DNA of 64,000 bases from Vulpes vulpes (taxonomy: Eukaryota; Chordata; Mammalia; Carnivora; Canidae). The first letter of the stretch is position 1. Each line of letters begins with the position of its first letter. Location: NCBI RefSeq assembly GCF_048418805.1, contig NC_132788.1, positions 12,493,001 through 12,557,000 of the forward strand, written 5' to 3'. Under the pieces are notes generated by a model. It was not told the DNA's origin and did no database searches. It was given only the letters and a program-made list of their open reading frames with translations. This document shows positions 24,927 to 36,270 of this stretch, piece by piece. The translations under genes were made by a program, and so were the position numbers.

Positions 24927-25107
24927 TAATTTATTTTTTAAGATTTTATTTATTTATTCATGAGGGACACACAGAGAAAGGCAGAGACGTAGGCAGAGGG
25001 AGAAGCAGGCTCCACACAGGGAGCCCGACATGGGACTCAATCCCGGGTCCCCAGGATCATGCCCTGGGCTGAAGGTGGCATTAAACTGCTGAGCCACCGG
25101 GGCTGCC
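24927..25107 (-). mobile_element. SINEC_Cf-like SINE, - strand
   Basis: Head GGGCAGCCCCGGTGGCTCAG at the right, AATAAATAAAATCTT tail at the left. TSD CTCAGATAAA at 24917-24926 and 25108-25117. Head type and retained CpGs suggest a relatively young copy. Confidence 0.95.
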
Positions 25108-25348
25108 CTCAGATAAAGATTTAATGCAGGATATGCTCGTAGCACTGATGACAGCATGAAGAATTACACTGTGGGCAAGTGTTAAAATTCCTGACAATTT
25201 CTGTGAATCCAAGGAAGAAATAGTTTAAAAAATAGCTTTTACCTTCTAATTGTGTTGATTTCATTTGCCAGAAAAGGAGTATACATGAAGTTATGTAAGG
25301 CTAGTAAGATTTTATTAAAATATAATTTTCTTAGAGGTGGAGGTACAG

Positions 25349-25349
25349 T

Positions 25350-25392
<43 letters not shown>

Positions 25393-25394
25393 TA
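25349..25394. repeat. (TTTA)n microsatellite, L1 tail
   Basis: About eleven TTTA units forming the tail of the minus-strand L1 (TAAA repeats in L1 orientation). Confidence 0.93.
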
Positions 25395-25614
25395 TTGGAG
25401 CTCAATTTGCCAACATATAACATATCACCCAGTACTCATCCCGTCAAGTGTCCCCTCAGTGCCTGTCACCCAATCACCCCAACCCCCCGCCCACCTCCCT
25501 TTCCACTACCCCTTGTTCATTTCCCAAAGTTAGGAGTCTCTCACGCTCTGTCATCCTCACTGGTATTTCCCACTCATTTTCTCACCTTTCCCCTTTATTC
25601 CCTTTCACTATTTT

Positions 25615-28600
25615 TTATATTCCCCAAATGAATGAGACCATATAATGTTTGTCCTTCTCCAATTGACTTATTTCACTCAGCATAATACCCTCCAGTTCCA
25701 TCCACGTTGAAGCAAATGGAGGGTATTTGTTGTTTCTATTGGCTGAGTAATATTCCATTGTATACATAGACCACATCTTCTTTATCCATTCATCTTTCGA
25801 TGGACACCGAGGCTCCTTCCACAGTTTGGCTATTGTGGCCATTGCTGCTATAAACAGTGGGGTGCAGGTGTTCCAGAGTTTCACTGCATCTGTATCTTTG
25901 GGGTAAATCCCCAGCAGTGCAATTGCTGGGTCGTAGGGCAGATCTATTTTTAACTCTTTGAGGAACCTCCACACAGTTTTCCAGAGTGCCTGCACCAGTT
26001 CACATTCTCACCAACAGTGCAGGAGGGTTTCCCCTTCTCCACATCCCCTCCAACATTTGTTGTTTCCTGCCTTGTTAATTTTCCCCATTCTCACTGGTGT
26101 GAGGTGGTATCTCATTGTGGTTTTGATTTGTATTTCCCTGATGGCAAGTGATGCGGAGCATTTTCTCATGTGCATGTTGGCCATGTCCATGTCTTCCTCT
26201 GTGAGATTTCTCTTCATGTCTTTTGCCCATTTCATGATTGGATTGTTTGTTTCTTTGGTGTTGAGTTTAATAAGTTCTTTATAGATCTTTGATACTAGCC
26301 CTTTATCTCATATGTCATTTGCAAATATCTTCTCCCATTCTGTAGGTTGTCTTTGAGTTTTGCTGACTGTTTCTTTTGCTGTGCAGAAGCTTCTCATCTA
26401 GATGAAGTCCCAATAATTCATTTTTGCTTTTGTTTTCCTTGCCTTCATAGATGTATCTTGCAAGAAGTTGCTGTGGCCAAGGTCAAAAAGGGTGTTGCTT
26501 GGGTTCTCCTCTTGGATTTTGATGGATTCCTGTCTCACATTTAGATCTTTCACCCATTTTGAGTTTATCTTTGTGCCTGGTGTAAGAGAATGGTCTAGTT
26601 TCATTCATCTTCATGTGGATGTCCGATTTTTCCACCACCATTTATTGAAGAGACTGTCTTTTTTCCAGTGGATAGGCTTTCCTGCTTTGTCAAATATTAG
26701 TTGACCATAGAGTTGATGACACATTTATGGATTCTCTATTCTGTTCCATTGCTCTATGTGTCGGTTTTGTGCCAGTACCACACTGTCTTGATGACCACAG
26801 CTTTGTAGTACAACCTGAAATCTGGCATTGTGATGCTCCCAGCTCTGGTTTTCTTTTTTAATATTCCCCTGGCTATTCGGGGTCTTTTCTGATTCCACAC
26901 AAATCTTAAGATGATTTGTTCCTACTCTCTGAAGAAACTCCATGATATTTTGATAGGGATTGCATTAAATGTGTAAATTGCCCTGGGTAGCATTGACATT
27001 TTCACAATATTAATTCTTCCAATCCATGAGCATGGAATAGTTTTCCATCTCTTTGTGTCTTCCTCAATTTCTTTCAGAAGTGTTCTGTAGCTTTTAGGGT
27101 ATAGATCCTTTACCTCTTTGATTAGGTTTATCCCTAGGTGTCTTATGCTTTTGGGTGCAAATTTAAATGGAATTGACTCCTTAATTTCTCTTTCTTCAGT
27201 ATCATTGTTAGTGTATAGAAATGCCACTGATTTCTGGGCATTGATTTTGTATCCTGACGCTGCCAAATTGCTGTATGAGTTCTAGCAATCTTGGGGTGGA
27301 GTCTTTAGGGATTTCTGCGTACAGTATCATGTCATCTGCAAAGAGGGAGATTTTGACTCTTCTCTGCGAATTTGAATGCCTTTTATTTCTTTTTGTTGCC
27401 TGATTGCTGAGGCTAGGACTTCTAGTACTATATTGAATAGCAGTGGTGAGAGTAGACATCCCTGTCGTGTTCCTGATCTTAGGGGAAAGGCTCCCAGTGC
27501 TTCCCCATTGAGAATGACATTTTCTGTGGGCTTTTCATAGATGGCTTTTAAGATGCTGAGGAATGTTCCCTCTATCCCTACACTCTGAAGAGTTTTGATC
27601 AGGAATGGATGCTGTATTTTGTCAAATGCTTTCTCTGCATCTATTGAGAGGATCATATGGTTCTTGTTTTTTCTCTTGTTGATATGATTGATCAGGTTGA
27701 TTGCTTTATGAATGTTGAACCAGCCTTGCATCCCAGGGATAAATCACACTTGGTCATGATGAATAATCTTCTCAATGTACTGTTGGATCCTATTGACGAG
27801 TATCTTGTTGAGAATTTTTGCATCTGTGTTCATCAGGGATATTGGTCTATATTTCTCCTTTTTGGTGGGGTCTTTGTCTGGTTTTGGAATTAAGGTGATG
27901 CTGGCCTCATAGAATGAGTTTGGAAGTATTCCATCTCTTTCTATCTTTTGGGACAGCTTTAGTAGAATAGGTATGGTTTCTTCTTTAAACATTTCATAGA
28001 ATTCCCCTGGGAAGCCATATGGCCCTGGACTCTTGTGTCTTGGGAGATTTTTGATGACTGCTTCAATCTCCTCCCTGATTATTGGCCTGCTCAGGTTTTC
28101 TATTTCTTCCTGTTCCAGTTTTGGTAGTTTGTGGTTTTCCAGAAATGCATCCATTTCTTCTAGATTGTCTAATGTATTGAAGTATAGCTGCTCATAATAT
28201 GTTTTTAAAATTGTTTGTATTTCCTTGGTATTGTTGTTGATATCTCCTTTTTCATTCGTGATTTTATTTTCAATTAGCAATAATTGTACCTCGGATAAAC
28301 CTCATTGGCTATGATACTGCCACTGCACAAAGCTCATTCATAATTTTATTAATTTGAGTCTTTTCTCTTTTGTTTTTAATAAGGCTGGCTAATGGTTTAT
28401 CTATATTATTAATTTTTTCAAAGAACCAACTCCTGGTTTTGTTGATCTTTTCCACAGTTCTTCTGGTCTCTATTTCAGTGAGTTCTGCTCAAATCTTTAT
28501 TGACTCTCTTCTTCTGCTGGGTGAAGGTTTTATTTGCTGTTCTTTCTCCAGTTCCTTTAGGTGCAAGGTTAGCTTTTGTATTTGAATTTTTCCCAGTTTT

Positions 28601-29540
28601 TTGAGGGATGCTTGTATTGTGATGTATTTCCCTCTCAGGACTGCTTTTGCTGTATCCCAAAGATTTTGAATGGTTGTATCTTCATTCTCATTAGTTTCCA
28701 TGAATCCTTCTAATTCTTCTCTAATTTCCTGGTTGACCCTTTCATCTTTTAGTGGGATGGTCTTTACCCTCCACGTGTTTGAATTTCTTCCAAATTTCTT
28801 CTTGTGATTGAGCTCTAGTTTCAAAGCATTATGGTCTAAAAATATGCAGGGGACGATCCCAATCTTTTGGTATCAGTTAAGACCTGATTTGTGACCTAGA
28901 ATGTGATCTATTCTGGAGAAAGTTCCATTGCACTTGAGAAGAATGTGTATTCAGGTGCGTTTGGATGTTAAATTCTGTAGATATCTGTGAAATCCATCTG
29001 GTCCAGTGTATCATTTAAAGCTCTTGTTTCTTTGGAGATGTTGTGCTTAGAAGATCTGTAAATTACAGAAAGCCATGTTGAAGTCTCCCAGTATAAGTGT
29101 ATTATTATCTAAATATGTCTTAACTTTGGTTATTAATTGATATACTTGACAGCTCCCACATTAGGGGCATAAATATTCATGATTGTTAGGTCCTCTTGTT
29201 GGATAGATCCTTTAAGTATGATATTGTGTCCCTCTTCATCTCTTACTACAGTCTTTGGGATAAACTTTGATTTATCGGATATGAGGATTGCTACCCCTGC
29301 TTTTTTGAGGACCATTTGAATGGTAAATGGTTCTTCAACCTTTTTTTTTTTTTTTTTCAGGCTGTAGATGTCCTTAGTTCTAAAACAAGTCTTTTGTAGA
29401 CAGCAAATAGATGGGTCTTGCTTTTTTATCCAGTCTGAAACCCTGCGTCTTTTGATGGGATCATTAAGCCCATTCACGTTCAGAATTACTATTGAAAGAT
29501 ATGAATTTAATGTAATTGTAATACCTATTCAGTCCCTGTT
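25615..29540 (-). pseudogene. L1 ORF2 (endonuclease/RT), inactive
   Basis: The ORF2 protein of an intact L1 nicks DNA and reverse-transcribes its own RNA at the nick. Here the endonuclease begins near 29,540; the open part at 29,133-29,477 includes the SDWIKKQDPSICCLQ block and the NIYAPN block. The endonuclease end lies at 28,489-28,824. RT runs from about 28,280 (block SPGPYGFPGEFY near 28,020) through RQGCLLSPLLFN and the FADDM catalytic block (near 27,340), and the C-terminal domain reaches the stop at about 25,615. Surviving segments (ends at 29477, 28824, 28280, 27731, 27459, 27266, 26604, 26235, 25995) alternate between two frames, which implies several frameshifts besides stops. An A run near 29,350 gives a lysine stretch in the endonuclease, and a U4 fragment splits the region before RT. 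Confidence 0.92.
28269..28334 (-). pseudogene. RNU4 (pseudogene): 3'-truncated U4 snRNA retropseudogene
   Basis: On the minus strand, starting at 28,334, the sequence reads AGCTTTGTGCAGTGGCAGTA, then TCATAGCCAATGAGGTTTAT, then CCGAGGTACAATTATTGC and TAATTGAA. This is the first ~66 nt of U4 snRNA with a few changes, mostly at CpG positions. It covers the U4/U6 stem II strand, the 5' stem-loop and the stem I strand; the 3' half with the Sm site is absent, so it cannot make a working U4. Imperfect 17-bp direct repeats (TCATTCGTGATTTTATT at 28,252-28,268; TCATTCATAATTTTATT at 28,334-28,350) flank it, and L1 ORF2 is continuous once it is removed. It is therefore a separate retroinsertion into the L1. 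snRNA pseudogenes truncated at the 3' end and flanked by direct repeats are a known class. No promoter accompanies it. Confidence 0.93.
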
Positions 29541-29573
29541 TTTGTGGATTGTTTCTTTGGACTTCTCTTTCTT

Positions 29574-30460
29574 TTACAGAGTCCCCCTTAATATTTCTTG
29601 CAGAGCTGATTTGGTGGTCACATATTCTTTCAGTTTCTGCCTATCTTGGAAGCTCTTTATCTCTCCTTCTATTCTGAATGAGAGCCTTCCTGGATAGAGT
29701 ATTCTTGGCTGCAGGTTCTTCTCATTTAGGACCCTGAATATATCCCTCCAGCTCTTTCTGGCCTGCCAGGTCTCTGTGGAGAGGTCTGATGTTAGCCTAA
29801 TACTTCTCCCCATATAAGTTAGGGATCTTTTGTCTCTTGCTGCTTTAAGGATCTTCTCTTTATCTTTGGAATTTGCAAGTTTCACTATTAAATGTCAGGG
29901 AGTTGAATGGTTTTTATTGATTTTAATGGGAGGATCTCTCTATCTCCTGGATCTGAATGCCTGTTTTCCTCCCCAAGTTAGGGAAGTTCTCAGCTATGAT
30001 TTGTTCAAATACACTTTCTGGTCCTCTGTCTCTCTCCGCCCTCTGGAACCCCTATTAAATGTAGATTTTTCCTTCTGAGGCTGTCATTTATTTCCCTTAA
30101 CCTTTCCTCATGATCTTTTAATTCTTTTTTTCTTTTATCCTAAACTTCCTTCCTTGCCATCAACTTGTCTTCTATGTCACTCACTTGTTCTTTTACCTCA
30201 TTAACCCTCATCGTTAGGACCTCCAGTTTGGATTGCATCTCATTTAACTGATTTTTAATTTCAGCCTTATTAGATCTAAATTCTGCAGTTATGAAGTCTC
30301 TTGAATCCTTTATGCTTTTTTCTAGAGCCACCAGTAGCTTTCTAATTGTGCTTCTGAATTGGCTTTCTGACATCGAATTGTAATCCAAATTCTGTAACTC
30401 TGTGGGAGAGAGTACTATTTCTGATTCTTTCTTTTGTAGTGAGTCCTTCTTTCTAGTCAT
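29574..30460 (-). pseudogene. L1 ORF1 (RNA-binding protein), inactive
   Basis: ORF1p is the coiled-coil RNA-binding chaperone of the L1 particle. The start is the ATG at 30,460 (MTRKKDSLQKK). The first open part, 30,140-30,460, holds a heptad-rich coiled coil (about residues 45-100, block KVEVL/MRVNEVKEQVSDIEDKL-like). The middle, 29,886-30,139, is broken by frameshifts. The C-terminal domain is open at 29,574-29,885, with the block KEYVTTKSALQEILRG just before the stop. About 295 codons in total, close to the length of other mammalian ORF1 proteins, so little is deleted. The inter-ORF gap to ORF2 is short. Confidence 0.9.
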
Positions 30461-30696
30461 TTTGCTCAGTGCAGAGTGGCTAAAAACAAGTTGTACTTGT
30501 TAGAAGCGTGAACTCTTCTCTCTGTAGCATTCCAGCGGATCTCTCTTTAAATCTCAGGGCAAATTTGTAGGTTTTCAGGATGATTTGAAAGTTATCTAGG
30601 TAAGTTGTTGGGGACAGGTGACTTGGGGACTCTACTCTTCTACCACCTTGCCTCGCCACCCCATCGCCGGAGGTATACTTTAAAACCTAAAATTCA

Positions 30697-30877
30697 GGGG
30701 CAGCCTGGGTGGCTTAGCAGTTGAGCACCTACTTTCCCCCCAGGGCATGATCCTGGAGTCCTGGGATGGAGTCCCACATTGGGCTCCCTGCATGGAGCCT
30801 GCTTCTCTCTCTGCCTGTGTCTCTGCCTCTCTCTCTGTGTGTGTCTCCCATGAATTAAATAAAATCTTTTTAAAAAA
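30697..30877 (+). mobile_element. SINEC_Cf-like SINE, + strand
   Basis: Head GGGGCAGCCTGGGTGGCTTA, CT-rich middle, AATAAAATC tail. TSD close to TAAAACCTAAAATT (30,681-30,694; 30,878-30,890, one base shorter). It sits only about 15 bp beyond the L1 TSD. Confidence 0.93.
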
Positions 30878-31130
30878 TAAAACCTAAATTTTTTAAAAAA
30901 CCACCTAAAATTCAAAGGAAAAAAATTCCACAAGTTTTGATGCTATTGACTCTTAGAAAGCTTGCGTGAATGGCTGAGGACCAAGGACACCATAACATGA
31001 AAGGAATTGCTCCAACAGAGAAAGATTTGCTAAGTAAGTTGTACCTATGGCTTACACTTTATGTATATTAACTCATTTCATCCTCACAATAATTCACCAG
31101 GGGAGGTTTACTGTTATCTTTCTTGCATTT

Positions 31131-31143
31131 TATTATTATTATA

Positions 31144-31178
<35 letters not shown>
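31131..31178. repeat. (TTA)n microsatellite
   Basis: About 15 TTA units with one ACA interruption at 31,143, forming the A-rich tail side of the adjoining minus-strand SINE. Confidence 0.93.
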
Positions 31179-31327
31179 GAGAGGGAGGGGGGACAGAAAG
31201 ACTTTTAATGAGGCTCCACGCCTAGCAAGGAGCTTGACATAGGGCTCAATCTCAGAACCCTGAAACCACAACCTAAGTTGAAATCAATAATCAGATGTTT
31301 CATGAACTGAGCCACCAGACACACCTA
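31179..31327 (-). mobile_element. Older CAN-SINE, - strand
   Basis: Diverged SINE: AGGCTCCACGCCTAGCAAGG, GGGCTCAATCTCAGAACCCT, then CATGAACTGAGCCACCAGAC at the head end. It interrupts the MIR. Confidence 0.82.
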
Positions 31328-31412
31328 TTATCCCTCTTTAAAGATGATGAAATTGGGGTGCAGAGATTAAGTACAATCATGTGTCCAAGACTAGACAGAA
31401 AGGGAGCAGAAG

Positions 31413-31539
31413 GAACCCCTGGGTGGCTCAGTGGTTGAGCGTCTGCCTTTGGCTCAGGGTGTGATCCTGGGATCCAGAATTGAGTCCCGCGCTGGGCTCC
31501 CTGTGGGGAGCCTGCTTCTCCCTCTGCCTGTGTCTCTGC

Positions 31540-31590
<51 letters not shown>

Positions 31591-31624
31591 TCATGAATAA
31601 ATAAATAAATCTTAAAAATAAAGA
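31413..31624 (+). mobile_element. SINEC with expanded (TG)n, + strand
   Basis: Head AACCCCTGGGTGGCTCAGTG, tail ATGAATAAATAAATAAATC. TSD GGGAGCAGAAG at 31,402-31,412 and 31,625-31,635. The middle carries a long TG run. Confidence 0.95.
31543..31589. repeat. (TG)n microsatellite inside SINE
   Basis: Uninterrupted run of about 23 TG units where most SINEC copies have a short CTGTGTGTGTCTC segment. Confidence 0.97.
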
Positions 31625-32112
31625 GGGAGCAGAAGAGAGAGAATCTGAACCCGGTACCTCTGACTCTAGACTCTGCCTTTCACTACTACTCTGTATAGGA
31701 ATATAATCGGTATGGTACTAGGAATAGAAATTGATTACTGTGACACCCTCTCTAGCTGGTAGTGCTATCAGGATCTGCCTTGGTTTGAGAAGCTGGAAAG
31801 ATACTCTCAGCTTAAGGTTTCCCTGGTTATTCTGGAATCTTTCATGAGGGTCTGGCCCTCTCATCCTGTGTCCTATATTGGTAAAAGATGCTGGCAATCA
31901 GGTTACTTTTATGAATATTGTGATGGAAGAGAGGAAGAGAAGTCAACATTGACCTTTGTCCAAGGAAAGCATGGAGAAGGAGAGCTTCATCAGAACAGGG
32001 TCATGACTTTCTTAATAATAAATTTGGGTGAGGGGAGTGAAGAAATCTGTTATGCATTTTGTCATGGTCTAGAATAATGGCTTTCTATTAGAAGTCCAGG
32101 TACCATCTAAAC

Positions 32113-32318
32113 CAGAGTTCCTTAACCTCAGAACTATTGACATTGTGGAATGAATAATTTTTTGTTGCAGGAGGCTATTCTGTGCATGGTATGATGTTGA
32201 TCAGCCCTCCCAGCTTCTCTCTAGATGCCAGTAGCACCCTTAGTGTGATACCCAAAAATGCCTCCAGATATCACCCAATGTCTCCCGGATGCAAAACCAT
32301 CCCTGGTTGAGGTTGATT
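32113..32318. mobile_element. hAT-type nonautonomous DNA transposon
   Basis: The left end CAGAGTTCCTTAACCTCAGA and the right end CCCTGGTTGAGG are partial inverted copies. The body (CTATTGACATTGTGGAATGA, CTAGATGCCAGTAGCACCC, AAAATGCCTCCAGATATCAC) matches a common mammalian MER-type MITE whose exact name I am not sure of. Confidence 0.7.
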
Positions 32319-32734
32319 GATATATACAGCTGTATGTGCTTACAGTTGTGATCTAAGTGGGATGAAGGGTTTTTATAACTTTAATATTTATAGAATTCCT
32401 ATGAATTTCTATATTTTTAGAAAAATGGGAATTTTTATTACTAAGTGGATTAGAACTAATATTTATCCTTTACTTGGTTAGTTGATTTTTGATAGAGTAG
32501 TGGCATGTAAGATAGGAAAGGTAGATATTTTTCAGGACATGGAACCATGAAGGCTAAAGCAACCTGGAATGCTAAGACACTGACTTGTTGAGAAGTTCCA
32601 GAAATGCTTCAGTAGGGATATTTCTAATCCAGGCAGAGGGAAAGCTTATTATATAAAAAGGTAGTTAGAGCTTAAACCACTGTATGAAGAAACAGTGACA
32701 ATGATGACTTAATCAGCTTTCTTGAATAGTTAGT

Positions 32735-32900
32735 ATCATGGTACATCAGAGCCAGAAGGCCCACTTAGGATCTGCTTATACAGTCCTCTCATTTTACAAA
32801 GGAACCGGGTATATGAAGGTTAAATTACTTGACCAAGTTCCTGGTGGCCAAGATAGGAATAGAAAGTAAATTTCCCGATTCCCATGTCTACTAAACACAA
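32735..32900 (-). mobile_element. MIR-like SINE fragment, - strand
   Basis: CAGTCCTCTCATTTTACAAA followed by GGTTAAATTACTTGACCAAG and a GTGGCCAAGATAGGAATAGA block: antisense MIR/MIR3 core. Confidence 0.65.
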
Positions 32901-33539
32901 TTTCTCTAGGAAATGCATGAAATCCAGAAGTTATCAGGAAGAGCCTTCCATTTTCACCTCTAGAACCAAAACCTCTTTTTTTTTTTTTTTTTGTTCATGT
33001 TAACTGGTTGTTTTTCCTTTCTAATATTTCTCCTAGAATGCTGTTCTGTGTTTCTCTTTCATCAACTGACTTTTGTTTTTTGTAGAGAAGAGATCATCTT
33101 TATATCATTTCAGTACCTGGCATGGTTATTCAAGTGTTTAAAGAAACAATATTCTATGAACCTTAAGAATGATGAATTCCAAGCGTAGTGGATTGATACA
33201 AAGGGTAGTACTGCTAAGTACCCAGATGATACCTGTGTTTTCCCATTATGGGGAAAACAATTATTGAATGCTATTGTTTTATTTTATTGATTTTCAGTCT
33301 TCTCAGATTGATTCCAGAACAGGATTCTTTTCTCCCTTGCTCAATCTTGGTTCCCTGGGGCCTCATGTGGTAGTTGTCAAACAGGAGATCCTTAATCAAT
33401 GTATTTGTCAAATGATGAAATAAAGTAGTGGATTTGCCAGTGTGGACACAGTAGAAATATTCAAAAGGAAAATGACATGCCACATAGTTTCTTGACAACC
33501 ATTGGCCAAACAGAGCATGCATCATAATGTTTAGAAATA
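32901..33539. other. Intergenic sequence
   Basis: Contains an 18-20 T run at about 32,973-32,992; no gene or other repeat recognised. Confidence 0.45.
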
Positions 33540-33775
33540 GCACACACAGTCAGCCAGACTTGAATGAAAATTCTAGTTCTGATGGTTATGAAGCATGGTA
33601 CCTTCGTCAAGTTGTTTAACTCTCTGAGCCTCAACTTCTGCATCTGTTAAAAAGTCATAAGAGAGTATTTATCTCTTAGAGATCTTATCAGGATTAAAGA
33701 AAATAATGCAAGTGAGTTGATAGGTGAGAACTTGGGATTAGCACTTAGTATGCACTTAATAATCGTGAGCTGCGT
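33540..33775 (+). mobile_element. MIR SINE, + strand
   Basis: Nearly whole MIR: GTCAGCCAGACTTGAATGAA, TTGTTTAACTCTCTGAGCCT, CTTATCAGGATTAAAGAAAA, TTAGTATGCACTTAATAATC follow the consensus order. Confidence 0.85.
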
Positions 33776-34368
33776 GGGAAGGATGCTTCTATCCTATGTG
33801 GTCATTTTGCCCATGGAGAAACTTTTATTGACCAAACACCAGGATTTTGGAAGAATTACCATGCTGTAAGTATTAAAAGGTATGCCAGGCAAACCTCTCA
33901 TTGCTTCCAGCATCCAAACAGAGGTGCCTTTCCTTCCTTTCCTCTTTGCCATAGGGCCACGGCATGGGCCATTGAGTAGCTGGGTAAATGGACTAGGAAC
34001 CTCACCTACAGGCCAATTGTTCCTGATTCAAATAAAGGGTGAATGAAACAGCACTTTCAAGTTCAGCCCGAGTCCCAGTCTTTCCAGAGAAGTCTTGCAT
34101 GAGAAGGCGTATTGAGTGTGCAGTAGCTATCAATAAAATGGACTTCATGTTCCATGTGGCTATTTTTTCCTTTGTGTCATGGAATCCAGAAAGCACCAAT
34201 GATGAAACACTAAGATGCAGCCCATTCAATTATTATCAAAAGGAATATCAGTCTTAGGATCCCACCCTTTATCTAAATGAGAAAATAAAATGTAGATAAT
34301 AATAGCAACTAGCTAAGGGATGGAATCTATATATATGAATAGAGAAATTGAACATACTATATTTAAGT
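33776..34368. other. Intergenic sequence
   Basis: No repeat or gene recognised; the frames at 34002-34257 on both strands lack support. Confidence 0.45.
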
Positions 34369-34379
34369 GATGAAAAGTA

Positions 34380-34571
34380 GGGGTCCCTGGGTGGTACAGT
34401 TAGTTAGGTGTCCAACTCTTGGTTGGACAGGTCATGATCTTAGGGTTATGAGACTGAGCTCCAAGCCGGTCTCCAGACTCACTCAGCATAGAGTCTGCTT
34501 ATGATTTTCTCTTCCTCTGCCCCTCCCTGCATCCCCCCTCTAAAAATTTACATAAATCTTTAAAAAAAAAC
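34380..34571 (+). mobile_element. Older CAN-SINE, + strand
   Basis: Head GGGGTCCCTGGGTGGTACAG, CT-rich middle, A tail. Perfect TSD GATGAAAAGTA at 34,369-34,379 and 34,572-34,582. Confidence 0.93.
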
Positions 34572-34582
34572 GATGAAAAGTA

Positions 34583-36009
34583 TCCTGAGAAATGTTAGCC
34601 AACATTTCATCCATGAAATGTTTATTTTCATCCACCCCGCATCCCTATACATACTGCCATCATGTAATGGTAAATTGAATTAACATCTACTTAACTTTTG
34701 AACAATGAAGTCATATACCTCCCTGATGTGTGACTTTGGGTTTGCACATATAGATTTTTGAACCATTCAAGATAGGTTAGGAAAAGCACTGGGTGTTGCA
34801 AAATGATAAAGCAGGGCTGAACCAGATAGCATCCCCTTGAGGGAGATGCAGCAAAGCAAGGAAACAGCCTAACCTGAGGAGAGCAAGAGGTGGGGGGTGC
34901 TATGACAGATGGCAAATGTGGTCTCAGTGAATGGCTACCTTCTGATAAGCACTGCCATTGCTGAACTGAGTAGATTGTAAAAAAATTAAAATTAAATAAA
35001 AATTCAAGAATTACTTCATTTGTTTCTTCTTGAGTATGGATATTTCTTTATGTCTCTTGGGCCACTGTGGGCAAGAAAGAGGCAGGAAGTCAATAATTTT
35101 AAGACATAAACAGACTTAGAGCACTAGAAGAGAATATTCTTTTATTCATTCGCTAATCCCTCAGTCACTTATTTATTCCTTTAATGAACATTTGTGTGTT
35201 TCTTCTATATCATAGACAAGAAAAAAAAATGAGATACACATCTCAGTTGTTTTGAAGCTCTTAATGAAAATCCCAGAGGTAAAAATATTGGAAAGATTAT
35301 AACAATCCAGAGATGATATATTAAAAATAACTGAGCCATAGCTGTCACTGTAAAGGAACCATATAGAAATATAAAGATTCTTTTTAAGTTATTTTATACA
35401 TTAGAAAAAATATGATATTTAATATATAATATAAAAATATATACATACAAATGTTGGCATACATTTATCGATGTCCTGAACAGGCTTTAGATCTTTAAAA
35501 ATTATGAATTAAAAAAATAATGATTATACAGAACTGACACTCTAAATTTGGTTGTCACTGAATGATAACAGAATGATAAAAAGAATGATAACAAAATGAT
35601 AAAAAGAAGTATAAGATTTTTATATTAAATCATCTATCACCCACTTATAATTGGGTAAAAGATAATTCATGTTAGTTCATATTGTTGACTGGCTTTTTAT
35701 GATAATTGCTTTTTGATCGGTTTTTGCAAATTGGAACTAGAGATTTATAACACCAGGAAGATTTTTATTAAACCTTGAATAAAAAAATATGCTTATAAAG
35801 TGAACTTTAATTATATTCCTCTGCAAAAAGTTCATATTTCACAATTAAATAAAAACTACTTAGAATTAAGAAAGTTCTATTGATGCAACATTCTGAGTTC
35901 CTTGGAAAAAAGTAAGCTATAATATAATAAGGAATTGGGATGTGAGAAAATACTGTTCATTTCTCACTTTAATAATTAAAGTCACACAAATTCCATAATT
36001 ATAATGATA
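34583..36009. other. AT-rich intergenic sequence
   Basis: Very AT-rich from about 35,100 to 36,000, with no gene, RNA or recognised repeat. Confidence 0.5.
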
Positions 36010-36270
36010 ATAACAACAATAATGATAACTCCCATCTATTGATCACTTAGGATATACCAGTTCAGTGTCCAACACTTGTCTCCAAGTCATTTTACTTAAT
36101 GCTCACCACAGCCACAGGAGATAAGCATCGTTACTCTTCTCATTCTATAGATGAGATGCTGTGGCACCAAGATGTAGAGTTCTTTGTCCAAAGTCCCACA
36201 GCTGATAAAGAATGGAGGTAGGATTCTCCAAGTCTGTCTGTCTTCTAAACACACTGGATTAACTATGCTG
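36010..36270 (-). mobile_element. MIR SINE, - strand
   Basis: Antisense MIR through its length: TATTGATCACTTAGGATATA, TCATTTTACTTAATGCTCAC, CATTCTATAGATGAGATGCT, GTCCCACAGCTGATAAAGAA. Confidence 0.8.

Larger units (their letters stand above)
25353..30668 (-). mobile_element. Nearly full-length L1 (canid type), - strand
   Basis: A 5.3-kb LINE-1. From right to left: about 200 bp of 5' UTR (30,461-30,668), ORF1 (29,574-30,460), ORF2 (about 25,615-29,540), a 3' UTR with a C-rich block, and a (TAAA)n tail. A 14-bp TSD with two mismatches (GGAGGTACAGTTTA at 25,339-25,352; GGAGGTATACTTTA at 30,669-30,682) supports these ends, so the copy was inserted with a shortened 5' UTR. ORF2 contains a U4 snRNA pseudogene (28,269-28,334) and an expanded A run near 29,341-29,358. 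Both ORFs are broken, so it cannot move itself. Confidence 0.93.
31043..31690 (-). mobile_element. MIR SINE, split by two CAN-SINEs
   Basis: Three pieces, 31043-31130, 31328-31412 and 31625-31690, read in order as the reverse complement of MIR: ATTAACTCATTTCATCCTCA, then AAAGATGATGAAATTGGGGT with CAGAGATTAAGT, then GAATCTGAACCCGGTACCTC. The SINEs between them are later insertions. Confidence 0.8.

Noticed and set aside
25615..30460. Many short open frames as separate genes
   Set aside because: They are pieces of one L1's ORF1 and ORF2 broken by frameshifts, not independent genes.
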